Origin: Micromonospora chersina
GTDB lineage: Bacteria > Actinomycetota > Actinomycetes > Mycobacteriales > Micromonosporaceae
Assembly: GCF_900091475.1 (NCBI RefSeq)
Contig: NZ_FMIB01000002.1
Location: 3,472,001-3,536,000, forward strand
Direction: 5' to 3'
DNA: 64,000 nt
Shown here: piece after piece, positions 58,801-64,000 of the stretch
Layout: each line of letters opens with the position of its first letter
Position numbering within the stretch: position 1 is the stretch's first letter
Notes under the pieces: generated by a model
The model's input: the letters and a program-made list of their open reading frames with translations, nothing else
The model's database searches: none
What the model was told of the DNA's origin: nothing
Translations under genes and position numbers: made by a program

Positions 58801-60159
58801 TCACCAGCCCTTCGCGAGGCTCGTCTGCAGCCGGGCCGCGCGGGCCGCCCGGAGCTGGAAGATCGCCTTCACCAGGGCCGGCGCGGCGATGAAGATGACG
58901 ATGAGCGCCTGGAGCACGGTGACCAGCTCCAGCGAGATCCCGGAGTACGACTGCATCCGGTTGCCACCGGCCTGGAGCGCGCCGAACAGCAGCGCGGCCA
59001 GCAGAACGCCCCACGGCTTCACCCGCCCGAGCAGGGCGACCAGGATGCCGTCGAAGCCGATCTGCGCGATCACCAGCGGGGTCAGCGCGTTCGCCGTCGA
59101 GCCGAGCACCATGTTCGACCCGCCGAGACCGGCCAGCAGACCCGAGATCACCATGACCAGCACGTACGTCTTCGTGACGCTGATGCCGGCGGTCCGGGCG
59201 GCGTCCGGGTTCTCGCCCACCGCGCGCAGCTCGAAGCCGAGCGTCGAGCGGTTCAGCAGCCAGGCGATGAACCAGGTGGCCAGCACCGCGACCAGGATGC
59301 CGGCGTGCACCCGCAGGTTGTCGCCGAGCAGCCGGGGCAGCTGGGCGGAGGCGTCGACCGGCTTGCTGATCGCGTCCGACCGGTTCGGGTTCTGCACCCC
59401 GCTCTGGATGATGATCCAGGACAGGAAGTAGACCGCCACGTAGTTGAGCATGATCGTGTTGATCACCTCGTGGGCGCCGGTGCGCGCCTTGAGGATGCCC
59501 GGGACGAAGCCCCAGAGCGCGCCGCCCAGAGCGCCGGCGATCAGCGCGACGAGCAGGTGCACCCCGGGCGGCAGCGGCAGCGCGAAGCCGGCCACGGCGG
59601 ACAGGATGACGCCGATGGTCGCCTGGCCCTGGGCGCCGATGTTGAACAGGCCGCCACGGAAGGCGAGCGCGACCGCCAGGCCGGTGAAGACCAGCGGCGC
59701 GGTGTAGGTGAGCGTCTCCGAGATCGGGCCCATCGCGGCGGTGAAGCCGACCGCGTCCGGGTCGAAGATCGCGCCCTTGAACAGGTTGGCGTACGCCTCG
59801 CTCACCACGGTCCAGCTGGCGTTGAGCGCGTCGGCCGGACGGGCGGTGATGTAGCCGTAGGTGGCCAGCACCTCCGGGTCGGAGACGATGATCAGCACCG
59901 CGCCGACCAGCATGGCCAGCAGCACGGCCAGCACGGTCACGGTCACCGTGTTGGCCGCCCAGAGGTTGTCCAGGAAGAGCCGGCCCAGCGTGGGGCGGGG
60001 CCCCTCGGCCGCGGGCTGCTTCGTCGCGGTGGCGGGCACCGCCCGCTCGGTGTCGCCGGCGGGCGCGGACGGCGTCGCCCGGGCCTCGCTGCGCGCCTCC
60101 TGCGCCTCGGTCGCCGGCTCCTTGTCCGGGGAGCCCGACACCGGGTTCGGGTTGGTCAT
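58801..60159 (-). CDS. BMP-type nucleoside ABC transporter permease (NupP/YufP-like)
   Basis: A 452-residue membrane subunit with a 60-residue acidic, disordered N-terminus and about ten helices; conserved [22 protein letters not shown] and [21 protein letters not shown] segments mark the BMP-type nucleoside permease. ATG at 60159 overlaps the ATPase stop (ATGA). Confidence 0.88.
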   Translation of the reverse strand: MTNPNPVSGSPDKEPATEAQEARSEARATPSAPAGDTERAVPATATKQPAAEGPRPTLGRLFLDNLWAANTVTVTVLAVLLAMLVGAVLIIVSDPEVLATYGYITARPADALNASWTVVSEAYANLFKGAIFDPDAVGFTAAMGPISETLTYTAPLVFTGLAVALAFRGGLFNIGAQGQATIGVILSAVAGFALPLPPGVHLLVALIAGALGGALWGFVPGILKARTGAHEVINTIMLNYVAVYFLSWIIIQSGVQNPNRSDAISKPVDASAQLPRLLGDNLRVHAGILVAVLATWFIAWLLNRSTLGFELRAVGENPDAARTAGISVTKTYVLVMVISGLLAGLGGSNMVLGSTANALTPLVIAQIGFDGILVALLGRVKPWGVLLAALLFGALQAGGNRMQSYSGISLELVTVLQALIVIFIAAPALVKAIFQLRAARAARLQTSLAKGW

Positions 60160-61709
60160 GCCTCGTCCTCGTTGCCAGGGCGGTCAGCGGTCGTGGTGGC
60201 GGTGTCCGGCGTGATGCCGGCCATCAGCAGGCCGATCTCCTCGCGCGGGGTGTCCGGGCCGACCACGCCGATGACGCGGCCGCGGTACATCACCGCGATC
60301 CGGTCGGCCAGGCCGATCACCTCGTCCAGTTCGCTGGAGACCACCATGACGGCGGTGCCGATGTCCCGCTCGCGGATGACCCGGCTGTGGATGAACTCGA
60401 TCGAGCCGACGTCCACGCCCCGGGTGGGCTGTGCGGCGATGAACAGCTTCAGCGGCCGGGACAGCTCCCGGGCCACGATCACCTTCTGCTGGTTGCCGCC
60501 GGAGAGGGTGCCGACCGCCGCGTCCGCCGAGGAGGTGCGGATGTCGAACTGCTCGACCCGCTCCTTCGCCGACTTCGCGATGGCGTCCGGCTTGAGCGAG
60601 AGGCCCTTGCCGAAGGGCGGCCGGTCGTAGATGTCCAGCACCAGGTTCTCCGCGACGGAGAACTCCTTGACCAGGCCGTCGACGCTGCGGTCCTCCGGGA
60701 CGTACCCGACGCCGGCGCGGAGCACCTTCTTGGTCGACCAGCCGTGCACGGCCTGGCCGTCCAGGGTCACCGAGCCGGCGAGCACCGGGCGCAGCCCCAT
60801 GATCGCCTCGATCAGTTCGGTCTGCCCGTTGCCCTGCACGCCCGCGACGCCGAGCACCTCACCGGCATGCACGGTCAGGTCGACGCCGTCGACCGCGCGT
60901 ACCTGCCGGTCGTCGTCGACGACCAGGCCGGCGACCTCCAGGATCGGCTTGCCGGGCTGGGCCGGCTTCTTGTCCACGGTCAGCCGGACGCTGCGGCCCA
61001 CCATGAGCGCGGCCAGCTCGTCGCGGCTGGCGCTCGGCTCGGCGGTGCCGACCGTCTTCCCGCGCCGGATGACGGTGATCCGGTCGGCGATGGCCTTGAC
61101 CTCACCCAGCTTGTGGGTGATGAACACGATCGACTTGCCGGCCTCCTTGAGCGACCGCATGACCGTGAGCAGTTCCTCGGTCTCCTGCGGGGTCAGCACG
61201 GCGGTCGGCTCGTCGAGGATGAGCAGGTCGACGTCGCGGGTCAGCGCCTTGACGATCTCCACCCGCTGCTGGATGCCGACCGGCAGGTCCTCGATCACCG
61301 CGTCCGGGTCGACCCGGAGGTTGTACCGCTCGGAGACCTCGGCGACCTCGCGGCGGGCCCGCCGGCGGTCGAGGAAGCCGGTGAAGCCTCCCTTGACCTG
61401 TTCCGCGCCCAGCATCACGTTCTCGGCCACGGTGAAGACCGGCACCAGCATGAAGTGCTGGTGCACCATGCCGATCCCGGCGGCGATCGCGTCGGACGGG
61501 CCCTTCAGCTTCAGCGGCTTGCCGTCGACCAGGATCTCGCCCTCGTCGGGCTGGTAGAGCCCGTAGAGCACGTTCATCAGGGTCGACTTGCCGGCGCCGT
61601 TCTCGCCGAGCAGGGCGTGGATCTCTCCAGGCTCCACCGTCAGGTCGATGTGGTCGTTGGCGACCAGATCACCGAACCGCTTGGTGATGCCGCGCAGTTC
61701 GAGTCTCAG
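60156..61709 (-). CDS. BMP-type nucleoside ABC transporter ATPase (duplicated)
   Basis: A 517-residue protein with two ATPase domains. The first has Walker [12 protein letters not shown] and a signature with the key Gln-Gln-Arg in [11 protein letters not shown], Walker [12 protein letters not shown]; the second has [12 protein letters not shown] in place of Walker A, signature LSGGNQQKV and [12 protein letters not shown] in place of the canonical Walker B, so it is degenerate. Start is CTG at 61709 ([13 protein letters not shown]), 5 bases after AGGAGG (61720-61715); the first ATG/GTG-type codon, at 61637, would cut the conserved N-terminal strand. Confidence 0.85.
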   Translation of the reverse strand: MRLELRGITKRFGDLVANDHIDLTVEPGEIHALLGENGAGKSTLMNVLYGLYQPDEGEILVDGKPLKLKGPSDAIAAGIGMVHQHFMLVPVFTVAENVMLGAEQVKGGFTGFLDRRRARREVAEVSERYNLRVDPDAVIEDLPVGIQQRVEIVKALTRDVDLLILDEPTAVLTPQETEELLTVMRSLKEAGKSIVFITHKLGEVKAIADRITVIRRGKTVGTAEPSASRDELAALMVGRSVRLTVDKKPAQPGKPILEVAGLVVDDDRQVRAVDGVDLTVHAGEVLGVAGVQGNGQTELIEAIMGLRPVLAGSVTLDGQAVHGWSTKKVLRAGVGYVPEDRSVDGLVKEFSVAENLVLDIYDRPPFGKGLSLKPDAIAKSAKERVEQFDIRTSSADAAVGTLSGGNQQKVIVARELSRPLKLFIAAQPTRGVDVGSIEFIHSRVIRERDIGTAVMVVSSELDEVIGLADRIAVMYRGRVIGVVGPDTPREEIGLLMAGITPDTATTTADRPGNEDEA

Positions 61710-61867
61710 CGCAACCTCCTGGAGTGCGAGCGATGGTGCAGCGTAGCGGCTACGCGCCGGCCACCGCGCCGGGTGGGGGTCAGTGGGGGATCAAGGTGAT
61801 CGGCCGCCCCGGCGTCGCGCGGGTCTTCCCCGCGTACGCCGAGGCGGCCGGTCGTCAAAGCTGGTGC

Positions 61868-61911
61868 CCGCCGGCCTCCGCTGCCGATGATCTCACCGCG
61901 GCGGCCGGCGG
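61868..61911 (-). promoter_or_regulatory. Stem-loop between lipoprotein and ATPase genes
   Basis: CCGCCGGCC (61868-61876) pairs with GGCCGGCGG (61903-61911), 9 bp, extended by CCGC/GCGG after one mismatch. Located directly after the lipoprotein stop; such stems often limit read-through so the binding protein is made in excess of the transporter. Confidence 0.5.
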
Positions 61912-61916
61912 AGCGG

Positions 61917-63005
61917 TCACTTGGTCGGCTGGGCCTTCGAGGTGACCGTGATGGTGCCGGCGGCGATGTCCGCCTTGATCTTGTCGACCTCGGCCTTCAG
62001 GTCAGCGGGGACCTTGCTGTCGAAGTCGTGGTACGGCGCGATCGAGACGCCGTTGTTGGCCAGGGTGCCGACGAAGCCGGGCTTGGCCTGGAGCTTCTCG
62101 CCGTTGGCGGCCTTCAGCACGGCGTCCTTGACGGCGTCCGGGATGTTCTTGACGACAGTGGTCAGGATCGCGGAGCAGTCCGGGGTGCTCTCGCAGCCGT
62201 CGACGTCCACCCAGACGACCGAGTACTTGCCACCCGAGGCCTTGGCCGCGGCGGTGGTGCCGAGGCCGGCGCCGCCGGCGACCGGCATGATGATGTCCGC
62301 GCCCTGGGCGACCAGCGCGTCGGAGACCTTCTTGCCCTCGTCCTGCTTGACGAAGTCGTTGGTGAAGGAGCCCTTCTGGGTGGCCTTGTCCCAGCCGATG
62401 ACCTGGACGGTCTTGCCCTTGGCCTTGTTGTAGTACGCCACGCCGTCGGCGAAGCCGTCCATGAAGATGGTGACCGGCGGGATCGGCAGACCGCCGTAGG
62501 TGCCGACCTTGCCGGACTTGCTCATCCCGGCGGCCAGGTAACCGGCCTGGAAGCCGGCCTGCGCGGTGTCGAACTGCATGGGGTAGATGTTGTCCACGCC
62601 CGGGTTCGCGTCCACGATGGCGAACTGCTGGTTCTTGTTCGCCTCGGCGGCCTTCTTGGTGGCGTCCGACATCAGGCCACCGACGGCCAGGATGAAGTCG
62701 CACTTCTGGTTGACGAACCCGGTCAGGTTGACCTCGTAGTCCGCCTCGGCCTTCGACTGGACGTTCTTGATGTCGATGTTGTCGTTCTCCTTCTTCGCCT
62801 CCTGAAGGCCCTTCCAGGCTGAGGTGTTGAAGGACTTGTCATCGATGCCGCCGACGTCGGTCACCATGCAGGCGCTGAACTTCTTGCCGCCGTTGCCGCC
62901 GGCGTTGTTGTCGTCCTTGGGGGCCTCACCACACGCGGCGGCGCCCAGCACGAGGCCACCCGCCACGATGGCGGAGGCGATCCGCATCCCACGCACAGAG
63001 CGCAA
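61917..63005 (-). CDS. BMP-family nucleoside-binding lipoprotein
   Basis: A 362-residue lipoprotein of the basic membrane protein (PnrA/BMP) family that captures nucleosides for the ABC transporter. Signal peptide with lipobox LVLGAAACG, then FSACMVTDVGGIDDKSFNTSAWKGLQEA, the family's hallmark, and later QFDTAQAGFQAGYLAAG. A TTG at 63005 is taken as start since AAGGAG lies 5 bases upstream; ATG at 62987 is possible. First gene of the nucleoside import cluster. Confidence 0.9.
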   Translation of the reverse strand: MRSVRGMRIASAIVAGGLVLGAAACGEAPKDDNNAGGNGGKKFSACMVTDVGGIDDKSFNTSAWKGLQEAKKENDNIDIKNVQSKAEADYEVNLTGFVNQKCDFILAVGGLMSDATKKAAEANKNQQFAIVDANPGVDNIYPMQFDTAQAGFQAGYLAAGMSKSGKVGTYGGLPIPPVTIFMDGFADGVAYYNKAKGKTVQVIGWDKATQKGSFTNDFVKQDEGKKVSDALVAQGADIIMPVAGGAGLGTTAAAKASGGKYSVVWVDVDGCESTPDCSAILTTVVKNIPDAVKDAVLKAANGEKLQAKPGFVGTLANNGVSIAPYHDFDSKVPADLKAEVDKIKADIAAGTITVTSKAQPTK

Positions 63006-63264
63006 GACGTCTCCTTCCCATTGCACACCGCGTCGTGCGCGGTGGCAGCCCTTGCGCCGGCCTGCGGTGTGCCGCCGGCGTCCCACGTTACGGACGGGAG
63101 CGTACGCCCGCGCCCACCCACCGGCCGACAATCGTGCACGACTGTTGAACGGTCGTTACCCCTACGTAACCCGCACGTGGGGCACATCACCTTTCGTGCC
63201 GAAGGCCCTCCGGAGAGGTGTCGCGAACGTCCGTTTCCCGGGGTCTTCCCACCGTGCCGGGAGG
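63006..63264. other. Intergenic upstream region of nucleoside transporter
   Basis: No gene seen. GTTAC (63155-63159) and GTAAC (63166-63170) form a small palindrome with a 6-base spacer, possibly a regulator site for the transporter operon, and TAACGT occurs on the minus strand near 63085. No reliable promoter pair found. Confidence 0.35.
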
Positions 63265-63606
63265 CTAACGCCAGAAGACCGCCACCGCCGCGTTGACCAG
63301 CGTCAACCCGATGATCGCCAGGAAGTGCCCGCGGTTCACGGACTCCCGCTTACGCGAGAAGAAGACCATGACAAAGATCAGCAGCGCGAGCACCAACTTG
63401 GTAACAAGCTTGGCCGGTGCCGGCTCGTCGCCGTCGCGCAGCGGGGCGGACAGACCGATTCCGGTCAGCAGCCCGATCACCGAGCCCCAGAGCATGGCCG
63501 CGTTGATCCGCAGCCGGCCGCTGACGAACTGGGCGATCGAACCGCCGAGCAGCAGCGCGAACCCGATCAGATGGACGTAGAGAAGGATCAGTCGAAGAGC
63601 TTCCAC
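63265..63606 (-). CDS. Hypothetical membrane protein
   Basis: A 113-residue protein with about four hydrophobic helices (near 5-25, 35-55, 60-80, 90-112) and short charged turns; no known family recognised. GTG at 63606 is preferred since GGGGAGG is 9 bases before it; an ATG at 63615 in frame is too close to that site. Confidence 0.65.
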   Translation of the reverse strand: MEALRLILLYVHLIGFALLLGGSIAQFVSGRLRINAAMLWGSVIGLLTGIGLSAPLRDGDEPAPAKLVTKLVLALLIFVMVFFSRKRESVNRGHFLAIIGLTLVNAAVAVFWR

Positions 63607-63663
63607 GCCGGCCATCCTCCCCCATCAACGACGCTTTGTAGTAGCCGGCCCGCCGAGGTGCCG

Positions 63664-64000
63664 TCATACCGTGACCTCGGCGGGCCGCCCGGCCGGCGTC
63701 GGGCTGCCCGCGCCGACCCGTGGGCTCCGGCTGCCGACGAGGACCAGGGCGAGGCCGACCAGCGCGTAGCCGGCCAGGACGGCCAGCGACCGGCCGGCGC
63801 CCGCCCCGTCGAAGAACGCGGCCGAGCGCAGCAGCGTGCCGCCCGCTCCGACGGGCAGGAACTGCCCCACCACACCCCAGGGCTGGGGCAGCAGTTCGGG
63901 CGCGGCGGCGACCGCGGAGAGCGGGTTGCCGACCAGGAAGACGAGCAGCGCGCCGAGCCCCAGCCCGGCCCGGCCGAGCAGCGCGCCGAGGCCCGCCACG
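63664..64000 (-). CDS. Partial membrane protein, N-terminus outside window
   Basis: The C-terminal about 111 residues of a membrane protein with hydrophobic helices LGLGALLVFLVGNPLSAVAAAPE and LAVLAGYALVGLALVLVG, ending in a polar tail. The start lies beyond base 64000. Family not recognised. Confidence 0.6.
   Translation of the reverse strand, partial: VAGLGALLGRAGLGLGALLVFLVGNPLSAVAAAPELLPQPWGVVGQFLPVGAGGTLLRSAAFFDGAGAGRSLAVLAGYALVGLALVLVGSRSPRVGAGSPTPAGRPAEVTV

Overview
The window is chromosomal DNA of a high-GC actinomycete. Strong third-position GC bias, many GTG starts, and families such as GuaB1, LpdA/Rv3303c-like reductase, SCO6745, DUF4349, DUF998, PPOX class, and the Cvn conservon all fit Micromonosporaceae, and Micromonospora is the best guess. 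A GTTAAGAAGGGGCCC-type intergenic repeat also suggests this, though I assign it from memory. I see no rRNA, tRNA, CRISPR array, prophage or intact insertion sequence. Both ends cut genes: an acyl-CoA carboxylase alpha subunit on the left and a membrane protein on the right.

Layout. 1-8.4 kb: biotin carboxylase/BCCP (partial), guaB1, a divergent tetR/doxX pair with twin operators, and a marR plus heterodimeric ABC exporter operon. 8.4-9.9 kb: a short, editing-domain-less threonyl-tRNA synthetase behind a leader that encodes a 17-residue peptide with three consecutive Thr codons and mutually exclusive RNA stems, an apparent Thr attenuator. 10-21.5 kb: housekeeping and hypothetical genes (DedA, DUF998, LpdA, GGCT, GNAT, SCO6745 family, coiled-coil, MBL, DUF4349, M20 amidohydrolase, methylmalonyl-CoA mutase type subunit). 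21.6-30.3 kb: Ser/Thr kinase, phosphohexomutase, GPP34, upp, deoC and a paired active/degenerate aldehyde dehydrogenase. 30.4-39.5 kb: BlaI-M56 signalling pair next to cydABDC, then a permease-prefix protein and PadR. 39.6-49.6 kb: acidic protein, a protein whose N-terminus looks like a degenerate IS110-type transposase fold and whose C-terminus matches the neighbouring sensor kinase tail, a solo substrate-binding lipoprotein, and a complete conservon (kinase, roadblock, DUF742, GTPase). 49.8-55.3 kb: uridine-kinase-like NTPase, adenosine deaminase, and a divergent MarR-controlled cluster (YczE, FMN reductase, PPOX protein versus MarR, RlmA/TlrB-type methyltransferase). 55.4-63 kb: nucleoside import and catabolism cluster (BMP lipoprotein, ATPase, two permeases, cytidine deaminase, thymidine phosphorylase).

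How genes work together. deoA, cdd, the BMP-type ABC transporter, add, upp and deoC form a nearly complete nucleoside salvage route spread over the window: import, deamination, phosphorolysis, deoxyribose-phosphate cleavage to acetaldehyde, then possible oxidation by the aldehyde dehydrogenase next to deoC. BlaI/M56 probably controls cytochrome bd oxidase. Several regulators (TetR at 3.4 kb, MarR at 53.2 kb) sit between divergent genes with paired palindromes overlapping readable promoters, and several genes appear to be leaderless. Functional statements come from sequence motifs and family knowledge only; no database search was run.
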